Positions 26,300 through 34,773 of a DNA stretch of 64,000 bases are shown here, one piece after another (position 1 is the first letter of the stretch; every line of letters begins with the position of its first letter). The stretch is from contig JADJZJ010000003.1 in NCBI GenBank assembly GCA_016715765.1, positions 62,001 to 126,000 on the forward strand, written 5' to 3'. This stretch comes from Opitutaceae bacterium (GTDB taxonomy: Bacteria; Verrucomicrobiota; Verrucomicrobiia; Opitutales; Opitutaceae). The translations under genes and the position numbers were made by a program. The notes beneath the pieces were generated by a model. That model worked only from the letters and a program-made list of their open reading frames with translations. It ran no database searches and was not told the origin of the DNA.

Positions 26300-26346
26300 G
26301 ACGACGGTTAACAAAACTATTGGTTTTGATATGGCAATGTATTTAT

Positions 26347-26360
26347 TTTGATTAGTCAAA
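26347..26360. promoter_or_regulatory. Possible repressor operator (TTTGATTAGTCAAA)
   Basis: A 14-base imperfect palindrome with arms TTTGA/TCAAA in a sharply AT-rich stretch (26310-26362) of an otherwise GC-rich window, 48-61 bases upstream of the DtxR-family gene. A related half-site ttttgatatggcaa is at 26323-26336. DtxR/MntR proteins bind interrupted palindromes of similar size, often at their own promoters. Not experimentally supported; the match to any known box is loose. Confidence 0.4.
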
Positions 26361-26393
26361 GTATGCTGCAGGCGCAAATTTTTCGGCAGTGAT

Positions 26394-26448
26394 CGTAGGC
26401 AGCCCGCTCGCGGGCGCGGCTCGGGCGCCCGCGAGCGGGCTGCCTACG
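26394..26448. repeat. Perfect 24-bp inverted repeat with 7-base loop
   Basis: Arms 26394-26417 and 26425-26448 are exact reverse complements (cgtaggcagcccgctcgcgg start), all G+C rich. No T-run follows, so it is not a standard terminator in either direction. It sits in the intergenic region between the divergent DtxR-type gene and the ABC permease; the rest of 26300-26561 contains the AT-rich operator region and nothing else that I recognise. Confidence 0.9.
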
Positions 26449-26561
26449 AAATTCAATCCACACCTTCGCGAACTTCGCGGTTCGACCTACCCGCCCCATC
26501 GGTCGGCCGCCCTGCAATTCGGCCTTGCCGCCGCTTTCCCGGCCGAACCACACTGCCGCCC

Positions 26562-28256
26562 GTGTCGAAAAACTTTGCGCGCGTCGTCTTCGCCCTCACG
26601 GCCTGCTTCTTTGCCGCGTTCTTCATCTGGCCCATTCTGCAGATCCTGAAGGGCGGATTCATCGACGCCGACGGCCACTTCACGCTCGCCTACCTGACCG
26701 CCCTCCTGGCCGACCCGGTTTACCTCGGCGGCCTGCGCAACTCCTTCCTCCTGGCCTGCGCGACGACCACGCTCGCGCTGCTCCTCGCCCTGCCCCTTGC
26801 GTTCATCTCCGACCGGTTCCTTTTCCCCGGCAAGGCCCTGCTGGGCTCGCTCATCCTCATCCCGATGATTTTGCCGCCCTTCGTGGGGGCCATCGGCATC
26901 AAGCAGATCTTCGGGCAGTACGGCGCGGTCAACAGCCTCCTCATCTCGCTGGGTCTGCGGCCCGAGGGCTGGACCTTCGACTGGTTCGCCGCGAACCAGT
27001 TCTGGGGCGTGGCGGTGGTCCAGGCCCTCTCGCTTTACCCGATCATCTACCTCAACGCCGTCGCGGCGCTGGCCAACATCGACCCGGCCATGGAGGAGGC
27101 CGCGCAGAATCTCGGGTGCACCGGCTTCCGCCGCTTCTGGAAGATCACGCTCCCGCTCATCAATCCCGGGCTGTTTGCCGGCGGGACCATCGTGTTCATC
27201 TGGGCCTTCACCGAACTCGGCACGCCGCTGATCTTCGATTACGCGCAGGTCACCTCGGTGCAGATTTTTTACGGCTTGAAGGACATCGGCGGCAATCCGT
27301 TCCCCTACGCCCTCGTCGCGGTGATGCTGGCCAGCTCGGTCGCGCTCTACGCCATCGGCAAGGGGCTCTTCGGCCGCGCCCACTACGCCATGATGGCCAA
27401 GGCCACCAGCTCCGGCGGACCGCGGGCCCTCCCGCTGGGCCAGCGCCTGCTCTGCACCGCGATCTTCGCCGGCGTGATCACGATCGCGATCCTGCCGCAC
27501 TTCGGCGTCATCCTCGTGGCGTTTTCCAGCGAATGGTACGGCACGATTCTGCCGCAGAATTACACGCTGGAGAACTTCGACATCGCCCTCGGCCACGACC
27601 TGACCGTGCCGGCCATCGCCAACAGCCTGAAGTTCGCCAGCATCTCCACGGTCATCGACATCATCCTCGGCATCGCCATCGCCTACGTGGTCGTCCGCTC
27701 GAAGCTCCGCGGCCGCCAGATCCTCGACTTTCTCGCCATGATGCCCCTTGCGGTTCCGGGCCTGGTGCTGGCGTTCGGCTACCTCGCGATGTCACAGGAG
27801 GGGAAGTTCTTTTCGTTCATCAACCCGGTGAAGGATCCCACCATCCTGCTGATCATCGCCTACTCCGTCCGCCGCCTGCCCTATGTCGTGCGCAGCGCCG
27901 CCGCCGGGTTCCAGCAGACCAGCGAGACGCTGGAGGAGGCCGCGCAGAACCTCGGCTGCCCGCCGCTCAAGTCGCTCTTCAAGGTCACCCTGCCCCTGAT
28001 CGCCGCGAACCTCATCGCCGGCGGCCTGCTGGCCTTCGCCTTCGCGATGCTGGAAGTCTCCGACTCCCTGGTGCTCGCGCAGAAGCAGCTCTATTACCCG
28101 ATCACCAAGGCGATCATGGAACTCTTCCAGCTGCTCGGCGACGGCAAGTTCATCGCCAGCGCCCTCGGCGTCTGGGCCATGGCCTTCCTCGGCGTGACCA
28201 TCGTCGGCATGAGCCTGCTGCTGGGCAAGAAGCTCGGCGCCATCTTCCGGGTGTAA
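26562..28256 (+). CDS. ABC transporter permease, fused two-domain (ferric iron/2-aminoethylphosphonate type)
   Basis: 564 residues with two homologous membrane domains of about six helices each, as in FbpB/SfuB or PhnV-like permeases. Each domain carries an EAA loop: MEEAAQNLGCTGFRRFWKITL (near residue 185) and LEEAAQNLGCPPLKSLFKVTL (near 460), where the ATPase docks. Starts with GTG at 26562 (MSKNFARVVFAL). No ATPase or binding-protein gene is adjacent. A matching ATPase and binding protein, minus strand, are at 39.6-42.3 kb and are likely partners. The neighbouring DtxR/Feo genes suggest Fe(III), but phosphonate or another solute is possible. Confidence 0.9.
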   Translation: MSKNFARVVFALTACFFAAFFIWPILQILKGGFIDADGHFTLAYLTALLADPVYLGGLRNSFLLACATTTLALLLALPLAFISDRFLFPGKALLGSLILIPMILPPFVGAIGIKQIFGQYGAVNSLLISLGLRPEGWTFDWFAANQFWGVAVVQALSLYPIIYLNAVAALANIDPAMEEAAQNLGCTGFRRFWKITLPLINPGLFAGGTIVFIWAFTELGTPLIFDYAQVTSVQIFYGLKDIGGNPFPYALVAVMLASSVALYAIGKGLFGRAHYAMMAKATSSGGPRALPLGQRLLCTAIFAGVITIAILPHFGVILVAFSSEWYGTILPQNYTLENFDIALGHDLTVPAIANSLKFASISTVIDIILGIAIAYVVVRSKLRGRQILDFLAMMPLAVPGLVLAFGYLAMSQEGKFFSFINPVKDPTILLIIAYSVRRLPYVVRSAAAGFQQTSETLEEAAQNLGCPPLKSLFKVTLPLIAANLIAGGLLAFAFAMLEVSDSLVLAQKQLYYPITKAIMELFQLLGDGKFIASALGVWAMAFLGVTIVGMSLLLGKKLGAIFRV

Positions 28257-28275
28257 GGGCCGCGCCACCCCGGCC

Positions 28276-29135
28276 ATGCTCCTGCTCCTCCTCGCGTCGC
28301 TCGTCTGGGCCTTTTCCTTCGGCCTGATCAAGGGCCAGCTCGCCGGCGTCGACCCCACCGCCGTCGCGGTGCTGCGCCTGCTCTGCGCCCTGCTGGTATT
28401 CCTGCCTTTTCTCCGCCGGCCCAGCTGCCCCGGCGCGCGCAACTCCGGCTGGCCGCCATCGGGGCCGTGCAGTTCGGCCTGATGTACATCCTCTACCTCC
28501 ACGCCTTCGCGCTGCTGCAGGCCTACGAGGTGGCGCTGTTCACCATCTTCACGCCGGTCTATCTCGCCCTGCTTGATGCCGCGCTCGAGCACCGCTGGGA
28601 GGTCCGGCATCTGCTCGCGGCCGTGCTGTCGCTCGGCGGCGCGGGCGTGCTGCTCTGGCGGACCGGGGTCGGCTCCGGCGCCGTCGGCGGCTTCATGCTC
28701 GTGCAGTTTTCCAACCTTTGCTTCGCCGCCGGCCAGCTGGCCTACAAGCGGGAGCGGCCGAAACTCAAGGGCGTCAGCGATGCGGAAGTGTTCGCCCTGC
28801 CCTATGCCGGCGCGCTCGCCGCCACGCTGGTCGCCTCGCTCTTCACGACCGACTGGCCCGCGTTCCGCCTCACGCTCCCGCAGGCCGGGGTCATCGCCTA
28901 TCTCGGCATCGTCGCCTCCGGCCTGTGCTTCTTCTGGTGGAACCTCGGCGCCACCCGGGTCAACACCGGCACGCTCGCCGTGTTCAACAACGCCAAGATC
29001 CCCCTCGGCATCGCCGTGTCGCTGCTCTTCTTCGGCGAAAACGCCCATCTCCCGCGCCTGCTGCTCAGCGCCGCGCTGATGTTCGCCGCGGTCGCGGTCG
29101 CCGAAAACTGGTTCAGCCGGACCAAGGCAACTTAA
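28276..29135 (+). pseudogene. EamA/DMT-family transporter, frameshifted
   Basis: The first part (28276-28482) reads LASLVWAFSFGLIKGQLAGV then ends; the second frame (usable from about 28435, ATG at 28482) continues with QFGLMYILYLHAFALLQAYE, and so on to 29135. Expected EamA sequence RRAQLRLAAIGAVQFG is restored by shifting frame near 28420-28435 (loss of one base or gain of two around gcccagctgccccgg). Together the two give ten hydrophobic helices, as expected for a drug/metabolite transporter. The TAA stop lies in the TTAACCACGG repeat. Either a broken gene or an assembly indel. Confidence 0.82.
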
Positions 29136-29290
29136 CCACGGATCACACGGATGCCACGGATCAATCCCGACAAGGCATATGGCCACAAAAGGCTTAAAAT
29201 GCACAGAACTGAAACCTGGACCGATCCTCTTGAGCCTTCTGAGCCTTATGTGGCCATTCCATCCGTGCCATCCGTGAAATCCGTGGTTAA
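29132..29290. repeat. Inverted repeat TTAACCACGGATNNCACGGAT family, copy 1
   Basis: Left arm ttaaccacggatcacacgga (29132) and right arm ending ccgtgaaatccgtggttaa (29290) are inverted; between them atatggccacaaaaggct (29178) and gccttatgtggccat (29244) form an inner pair. The left TTAA gives the EamA gene its stop codon. The same modules occur at 43391-43450 and 45523-45748. Confidence 0.88.
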
Positions 29291-29312
29291 ATAATTTCCC
29301 TCTCACTTTCCC

Positions 29313-30779
29313 ATGACCCCCGTCACTCCCAACGTCGCTTCGCTCGGCAACTGGCTCCACTCCTGGGTGCAGCCCAATGGCGCCATCCACGGCTTCCATA
29401 ATCATCCGGTCTGGGGCGTGAATCCCTACCGGCTCGCCGACTACACGGCCGGCCACACGACCTGGGCCTCGCCCTTCCTCGCCGGCCTCGCCGAGGCCGT
29501 CGCCCTGCGTCCGGACGCCCGTGCCAAGGCCCTGCTGGAACGCCTGGTCAATTTCCAGACCACGACGTTCCTGCCCGACGGCCAGTACGACCACATCGGC
29601 TTCAACGCGGGCGAGATCTGCAAGCGGGGCCTAATTCACAACGCCCTGCCCAACGCGTCGCTCGGCCTCACCGCGTTCCGCACCCGCGACTGGCTCGCAC
29701 CCAAGCTGCTCGACCAGATCAAGGCCGCCATCATCCGCAACCTCGACACCGGCTGCCTCCAGTACGGCAAGCAGGGCCGGCCCGACGCCAGTTCCGTCGC
29801 CAACCAGGACTACGCCCGCATCTGGGCCAAACTGCTCTTCCACCGGGCCTTCGATGACCGCCGTTGGTATGACTCCACGCGCGAGGACATCGACTACATG
29901 ATCAAGACGTTCCACCTTTCCGGTATGCCCGATCCGGATAGTGCCGGCACGCTGCGGATCCTGGGCGTGAAGGATATTCTCGAGCCTTCCGAATACTACG
30001 GCCTCATGATCTGTCCGCTCCTGCTCGCGGCCGAGATCTATGGCGAGGACCGCTACATCGACGAGGCCGCCAAGCTCTGCCGCCATGTCGCCCGCTCGCA
30101 CTGGATCGACGAGCGCGGCCAGACCCGGTGTCACCGCATGTGGTACTACGCCGGCAACCGCTGGCACCTGAACCGCGGCCCGATGCTCATCGCCGGCATG
30201 GGCGATTCGCTCGAGGGCATCCAGCGCTACGTGCGCCTGCGCCCCGATGCCGAACTCGAGGCCTTCCTCACCGCCTGCGATCGCACCTATGCCACCTACC
30301 AGCACCCGCGCGGCTTCCTCGTGTCCGGCACCGGCTGGCAGAGCGAGGTGGACATCGCCCCGAGCACGGGCTGGCAGAGCCATGATTTCCGCCACCTTGT
30401 GCACCGCCATGGGGTGGACGCGGGATTCTGGGATGCGTTCTTCGCCCCTGATGACCGGATTTCGGTCCTCCTGGGCGACCAGTGCATGTGGGTCGAGCAG
30501 GGCCAGAACTGGGCCATCAGCGATTATCTCTGGCAATGCGTCTTCGGCCTCATCGGCCGCAAGGACTGCGTGCGCTTCGGTCCCGACCTCCCCGACTGGA
30601 TCGAGGGCGGCTGGCATGCGCCGAAGAATTACACGATGGCCGCCAAGCCCGTCTTCATCAAGACCGACGACCACATCGCCCTTTGGACCGGCACCACGGG
30701 AAACCTGGCCGTCACTTCCATCGCCAAGCATCCGTACGTCCCGGGTCCGGCGATGTCGGGGGCGACGCGGGCGCCGTAA
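29313..30779 (+). CDS. Conserved-looking protein, possibly an alpha/alpha-toroid (glycoside hydrolase-like)
   Basis: 488 residues without signal peptide or membrane segment. Rich in Trp/Tyr/His with repeated helical pairs (LLERLVNFQTTTFLPDGQYD, DRRWYDSTREDIDYMIKTFH, RGPMLIAGMGDSLEGIQRY, QNWAISDYLWQCVFGLIGRK), the look of six-hairpin/alpha-alpha barrel enzymes acting on carbohydrates. I cannot place it in a family from motifs. The sequence HHGVDAGFWDAFF and GDQCMWVEQGQNWA could line an active site. It is the only intact gene in the 28.3-30.8 kb stretch. Confidence 0.65.
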   Translation: MTPVTPNVASLGNWLHSWVQPNGAIHGFHNHPVWGVNPYRLADYTAGHTTWASPFLAGLAEAVALRPDARAKALLERLVNFQTTTFLPDGQYDHIGFNAGEICKRGLIHNALPNASLGLTAFRTRDWLAPKLLDQIKAAIIRNLDTGCLQYGKQGRPDASSVANQDYARIWAKLLFHRAFDDRRWYDSTREDIDYMIKTFHLSGMPDPDSAGTLRILGVKDILEPSEYYGLMICPLLLAAEIYGEDRYIDEAAKLCRHVARSHWIDERGQTRCHRMWYYAGNRWHLNRGPMLIAGMGDSLEGIQRYVRLRPDAELEAFLTACDRTYATYQHPRGFLVSGTGWQSEVDIAPSTGWQSHDFRHLVHRHGVDAGFWDAFFAPDDRISVLLGDQCMWVEQGQNWAISDYLWQCVFGLIGRKDCVRFGPDLPDWIEGGWHAPKNYTMAAKPVFIKTDDHIALWTGTTGNLAVTSIAKHPYVPGPAMSGATRAP

Positions 30780-30803
30780 ATTCTCTCGTTGTTGCCCTGG
30801 GAT

Positions 30804-30986
30804 GCAGGACGGGGTCACCGAACCCCGCCGCTGGGTTCCCACGCTGAATTCCATCGTTCTCTTTCTCGTAATCGTTCTCGTTCTCGACGCGCACGTTCCG
30901 AACCGAGAAAGGGAAAGATTACGAGAACGAGAAAGATTGGATTCTAGCGGTATGTACGAAGGCGGGGTTCGGAGACCCCGCCCTAC
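30804..30986. repeat. Nested composite palindrome, copy 2 (outer GCAGGACGGGG/GTAGGGCGGGG, inner CTTTCTCGTAATCG)
   Basis: Outer arms gcaggacggggtcaccga (30804) and ggcggggttcggagaccccg then ccctac (30961-30986). Inner arms tcgttctctttctcgtaatcg from 30856 and gattacgagaacgagaaaga to about 30937. Same nesting as 14465-14683. The TAG of the right-hand GTAGGG (minus strand) is the glmM stop codon. Confidence 0.88.
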
Positions 30987-32320
30987 ACCACTTCCAAATC
31001 AACGTGCACCGCGGCCTTAAGCCGGTCCATGGCGGATGCCACGACACTCTCCGTCGGCCCCTCCGCCAGCAGCCGCAGCTTGGGCTCGGTGCCGGAATAG
31101 CGCACCAGGATCCGGCCCTGGGCGCCGAGTTCCTGCTCAATCTCCGCCATCGCCTTCGTCAGCACGGGGCAATTCTCCAGCGGCCGCTTTTCCTTCACGC
31201 GCAGCGCCGCGGTGAGCTGCGGGAATTTCCGCAGGCTGCGGCGCAACTCGGAAAGCGGTTTGCCGGTGGCCAGCATGACCTCGATCACGCGCATGGCGGC
31301 GACGAGTCCGTCTCCGGTCGGTGAAACATCCGCGCAGATGATATGGCCGCTCGATTCGCCGCCGAGCACCGCCCCTTCGGCCAGCATGCCTTCGATCACA
31401 TAGCGGTCGCCGACCGCGGTGCGCCGCACCCGGCCGCCGGCGGCCTGGATGGCCGCATCCACGCCGAGGTTGCTCTGCACGGTGATCACGAGGGTCTGGA
31501 GCTTCAGCCGGCCGCAGGCGATGGCGTGGAGGGCGAGAATGGTGAGGATCTCATCCCCATCGAGCACCCCGCCCTGTTCGTCGCAGAGCACGCAACGGTC
31601 GCCATCGCCATCGTGGGCGATGCCGAGCCGCGCCGCGTTCGACCGGACCATCGCCGCGAGCTGCTCCGGGTGTTCGCTGCCGACGCCGGCGTTGATATTG
31701 GAGCCGTCCGGCGCATCGCCCAAGCCGATCACCACCGCCCCGAGCCGGCGCAACACGGCGGGACTCGTGGCGCAGGTCGCGCCGTTGGCGGTGTCCAGCA
31801 CGATGCGCCAGCCGTTCAGGGATCCGGCCGGCAGCAGCGCGGCCGCCGTGGCGCAGTAATCCTCGGCCGCGCCGCTGAGGATCACCGGCGCGGAAATGAC
31901 CCCGCCCGGCGCCTCGCCCAGCAGGGATTCGATGGCGGCCTCGTCCTCGTCGGTGAGTTTTACGCCGCCGGGTCCGAAAAACTTGATGCCATTGTCCGCC
32001 GCCGGGTTATGCGACGCGGTGATGACCACACCGAGCCGCACCGCCTTGCGCACGACCGCGCGGGCCACCGCCGGAGTCGGCACCACGCCCAGGGAAACGG
32101 GCGTCAAGCCGGCCATGCGCAGGCCCTTGGCCACGGCCGCATGCAGGTCCTCGCCCGAGGCGCGGGTATCGCGGCCGATGAGCACAACGCCGGCGTCCGC
32201 GTGCTTCTGCCTGATCCAGGCGCCGGCCGCCGCGCCCAGCCGGGAGGCGAATTCCGCGTTGATGAGCGGACCGCCATAGGGACCCCGGACGCCATCGGTG
32301 CCGAAATAAAGGCGCTTCAT
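30983..32320 (-). CDS. glmM: Phosphoglucosamine mutase
   Basis: Converts glucosamine-6-phosphate to glucosamine-1-phosphate on the way to UDP-GlcNAc for peptidoglycan and LPS. 445 residues from the ATG at 32320 (MKRLYFGTDGVRG), the family length. The active-site phosphoserine loop is GVVITASHNPAADNGIKFF (Ser near residue 101), the metal loop is AHDGDGDRCVL (DGDGDR), the sugar-binding loop is GGESSGH, and the phosphate-binding loop RYSGTEPKLRLL is at the C-terminus. Overlaps the trpD stop by ATGA. Its own stop codon is provided by the repeat downstream. Confidence 0.97.
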   Translation of the reverse strand: MKRLYFGTDGVRGPYGGPLINAEFASRLGAAAGAWIRQKHADAGVVLIGRDTRASGEDLHAAVAKGLRMAGLTPVSLGVVPTPAVARAVVRKAVRLGVVITASHNPAADNGIKFFGPGGVKLTDEDEAAIESLLGEAPGGVISAPVILSGAAEDYCATAAALLPAGSLNGWRIVLDTANGATCATSPAVLRRLGAVVIGLGDAPDGSNINAGVGSEHPEQLAAMVRSNAARLGIAHDGDGDRCVLCDEQGGVLDGDEILTILALHAIACGRLKLQTLVITVQSNLGVDAAIQAAGGRVRRTAVGDRYVIEGMLAEGAVLGGESSGHIICADVSPTGDGLVAAMRVIEVMLATGKPLSELRRSLRKFPQLTAALRVKEKRPLENCPVLTKAMAEIEQELGAQGRILVRYSGTEPKLRLLAEGPTESVVASAMDRLKAAVHVDLEVV

Positions 32321-33363
32321 GGGCGGAAAAATTCCTTCGTGGCCGCGATCTTGGCCCGGACGGCGCCGCCCAGCAGCAGTTCCTTCGCCTGCGCGAGGCC
32401 GCTGCGCACATCGGGTACGCGTCCACAGATCCAGAGGCCCACGGCGGCGTTGAGGATGATGGTGTCCGCCAGACCCGCCGGTGCCTTGCCGTCGAGAATC
32501 GTGTCGGTCAGCGCCAGGTTGGCGGCCACGTCCCCGCCGAGCAGATCCGCGAAGGGCGACACCGGCAGGCCGAAATCCGCGGCGGACCACACGCCGTCTT
32601 GGTCCCGCAGACGGCCGAGGCCCCGCACCCGGTTGCGGGTGGCCGTGGTCAGTTCGTCAATGCCGCGGCCGTCCCCGATCACGCCATGCACGGCCAGTCC
32701 CGACTCCGTCCCGAGATTTTCCAGGGCGGCCGCCAACCTGGGCACCCAGGCGTCGGAAAACACGCCCAGCAGAATGTGCGCGGGCCGGCCGGGATTGATG
32801 AGGGGGCCGAGGATATTGAAGACCGAACGCTGCCCGCGCGCCGCGAGGGCCTTGCGGACCGGTGCGATGTGCTTGAAGGCCGGATGGTAGTTCGGCGCGA
32901 AGAAGAAGGCGAAATTGAGTTCGTCGAGCGCCCTTTGGAGCTGTTCGGGGGAGGCCGTGAGATCAACGCCCAGACCGGCCAGCAGGTCGGCGCTGCCGCA
33001 CTTGGAGGTGATCCCGCGATTGCCGTGCTTCATCACCTTCACGCCGGCGCTGGCGAGCGTCAGGACCACGAGGCTGGAGATATTGAAGCCCCCGGCATGG
33101 TCCCCGCCGGTGCCGACGATATCAATGGCCTCCGCCGACCAGCGGCCCACGCCCGGATCGGTGGCCCGCACCCGAAAGGCGCGCGCAAACCCCGCCACCT
33201 CCCCGGCGGTCTCGCCCTTGGCCGACAGCGCCGTGAGAAAATCCGCCTTGGCCGCATCCGCCACCTCGGGCGACGCCAGGGACGCCGCCGCCGCCTCAAT
33301 CTGCTCGGGGCGGAGTTCGAGGGCCTGCGTTAGCTGGGTGGTGAGTTCCGTCAGGCTGGACAT
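32317..33363 (-). CDS. trpD: Anthranilate phosphoribosyltransferase
   Basis: Second step of tryptophan synthesis: anthranilate plus PRPP to N-(5-phosphoribosyl)anthranilate. 348 residues. PRPP loop DIVGTGGDHAGGFNISS (near 80), KHGNRGITSKCGSADLL (near 110), FNILGPLINPGRP (near 180) and the C-terminal DELT motif (GDGRGIDELTTAT). Not adjacent to other trp genes, but linked to glmM by a 4-base overlap, an unusual pairing. ATG at 33363. Confidence 0.95.
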   Translation of the reverse strand: MSSLTELTTQLTQALELRPEQIEAAAASLASPEVADAAKADFLTALSAKGETAGEVAGFARAFRVRATDPGVGRWSAEAIDIVGTGGDHAGGFNISSLVVLTLASAGVKVMKHGNRGITSKCGSADLLAGLGVDLTASPEQLQRALDELNFAFFFAPNYHPAFKHIAPVRKALAARGQRSVFNILGPLINPGRPAHILLGVFSDAWVPRLAAALENLGTESGLAVHGVIGDGRGIDELTTATRNRVRGLGRLRDQDGVWSAADFGLPVSPFADLLGGDVAANLALTDTILDGKAPAGLADTIILNAAVGLWICGRVPDVRSGLAQAKELLLGGAVRAKIAATKEFFRP

Positions 33364-33442
33364 GCGCGGACTTCAGAGAGTCATCTGTCCGCATCTCCGC
33401 AAATAAAATTGCTACCGTTCGCCAAAACGCTGACCTGCCTGC

Positions 33443-34444
33443 GTGCGTTTGCTTATTTCCATAATCGCCCTCGGGGTGCTGCTATCGTCCGTGCGCGCGG
33501 CCGAACCGGCGGCAGCCCCGTCCGGGGCCCCCGCGGCCGAGCTCAGCATCAGTGACGCCGTCATCCTCGGACTCGTCGAGGGCGTGACCGAATTCCTGCC
33601 CATTTCCTCCACGGGCCACCTGATCATCGCCACGCACACGCTGGGACTCGAATCGCAACAGCCCCTGACCGGCCGCGACGGCCAGCCCCTCTGGTATAAG
33701 AAGCCCTCCGCCCGGAATCCCGCCGGGGAACCGCTCACGCCGAAGCTGGCGGCCGACACCTACATTGTGGTCATCCAGGTCGGGGCGATCCTCGCCGTGG
33801 TCCTGCTTTATTGGGGCCAGCTGGCCAGCATGATGCAGGGCCTCGTCGGCCGCGACAGCGCCGGCCTGCGGCTGCTCCGCAACCTGTTTTGCGCCTTCCT
33901 GCCCGTGGCCATCGTGGGCCTGGTGGCGAGCAAGTGGATCGAGCGCCATCTCTTTTCGATCGGCACCGTGATCATCGGCCTGGTCGGCGGCGCCGTCCTC
34001 ATGTTCATCGCCGAGCGCCGCCGCCGTCACTGGTCCGGAATCGGCCGCGAAATCAAGGATCCGGCCGACCTGTACGCCAGCCAGGCCCTGGGCATCGGCC
34101 TGATGCAATGCCTGGCCCTTTGGCCCGGCACCAGCCGCTCCATGGTGACAATCGTTGGCGGTTACTTCACCGGCCTGACCCCGGCCAAATCCGCCGAATT
34201 CAGCTTCCTGGTGGGCCTGCCGGTGCTGGCCGGTGCGGCCTTCATCAAGGGCCTGCGGTCCGGTCCGGCCATGATCGAGGTCTTCGGCTGGGCCAACGTG
34301 TTGCTGGGCATCCTCGTGGCCGCGGTGTCCGCCGCCGCCGCCGTCAAGTTTCTCGTGGCCTTCCTCACCCGCCAGGGCCTGACGGCCTTCGCGATTTACC
34401 GCCTCATCCTCGCCGTGCTTTTGGCCGCCGTCTTTTACCTCTGA
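33443..34444 (+). CDS. uppP: Undecaprenyl-diphosphatase (UppP/BacA)
   Basis: Dephosphorylates undecaprenyl pyrophosphate on the outer face of the inner membrane to recycle the lipid carrier of peptidoglycan and other glycans. 333 residues from a GTG. Catalytic signatures LVEGVTEFLPISSTGHLIIA (E..E motif, near residue 44) and PGTSRSMVTIVGG near 230. An N-terminal signal-like helix and an inserted loop of about 30 residues (GRDGQPLWYKKPSARNPAGE) after the first helix make it longer than E. coli UppP (273 residues). About 8 transmembrane helices. Confidence 0.94.
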   Translation: MRLLISIIALGVLLSSVRAAEPAAAPSGAPAAELSISDAVILGLVEGVTEFLPISSTGHLIIATHTLGLESQQPLTGRDGQPLWYKKPSARNPAGEPLTPKLAADTYIVVIQVGAILAVVLLYWGQLASMMQGLVGRDSAGLRLLRNLFCAFLPVAIVGLVASKWIERHLFSIGTVIIGLVGGAVLMFIAERRRRHWSGIGREIKDPADLYASQALGIGLMQCLALWPGTSRSMVTIVGGYFTGLTPAKSAEFSFLVGLPVLAGAAFIKGLRSGPAMIEVFGWANVLLGILVAAVSAAAAVKFLVAFLTRQGLTAFAIYRLILAVLLAAVFYL

Positions 34445-34463
34445 TCCGCGGCGGTTATAGCGC

Positions 34464-34491
34464 TTGACGCGCATACCCCCCGCCTTTTACT
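34464..34491 (+). promoter_or_regulatory. Possible sigma-70 promoter for rpmF-plsX-fabH
   Basis: TTGACG (34464-34469) and TTTACT (34486-34491) with a 16-base spacer, about 65 bases upstream of rpmF. Matches 5/6 and 4/6 of the consensus. It lies between uppP and rpmF, where one would be expected. Confidence 0.4.
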
Positions 34492-34555
34492 CGCACCCTT
34501 TCCACGTATCACACGGCCGTTTTTAACGACGCCACGCACTTACAAAACCACTCCC

Positions 34556-34735
34556 ATGGCCAATCCGAAACGCAAGCAGTCCAAACGCCGCAGCGCCAAC
34601 CGCCGCGCCGCCAACGCTTTCAAGGCACCTGAGTTTGCCAAAGACCCGACCGACGGCAGCACTTTCCGTCCGCATCGCGTCAATCCGAAGAACGGCATGT
34701 ACCGTGGCCGTCAGGTGCTCAACGTCGAGGTCTGA
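34556..34735 (+). CDS. rpmF: 50S ribosomal protein L32
   Basis: 59 residues, MANPKRKQSKRRSANRRAAN and so on to GRQVLNVEV. The N-terminal motif KRKxSKxRxxxRRA is the L32 signature. The CxxC zinc ribbon found in many L32 proteins is absent (no Cys at all), so it is the zinc-independent form. rpmF followed by plsX and fabH is a widely conserved arrangement. The 38-base gap to plsX supports one operon. Confidence 0.95.
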   Translation: MANPKRKQSKRRSANRRAANAFKAPEFAKDPTDGSTFRPHRVNPKNGMYRGRQVLNVEV

Positions 34736-34773
34736 CCCTCGCGTCCCACCCCCACCCCGCCGCCATCCCTGCG

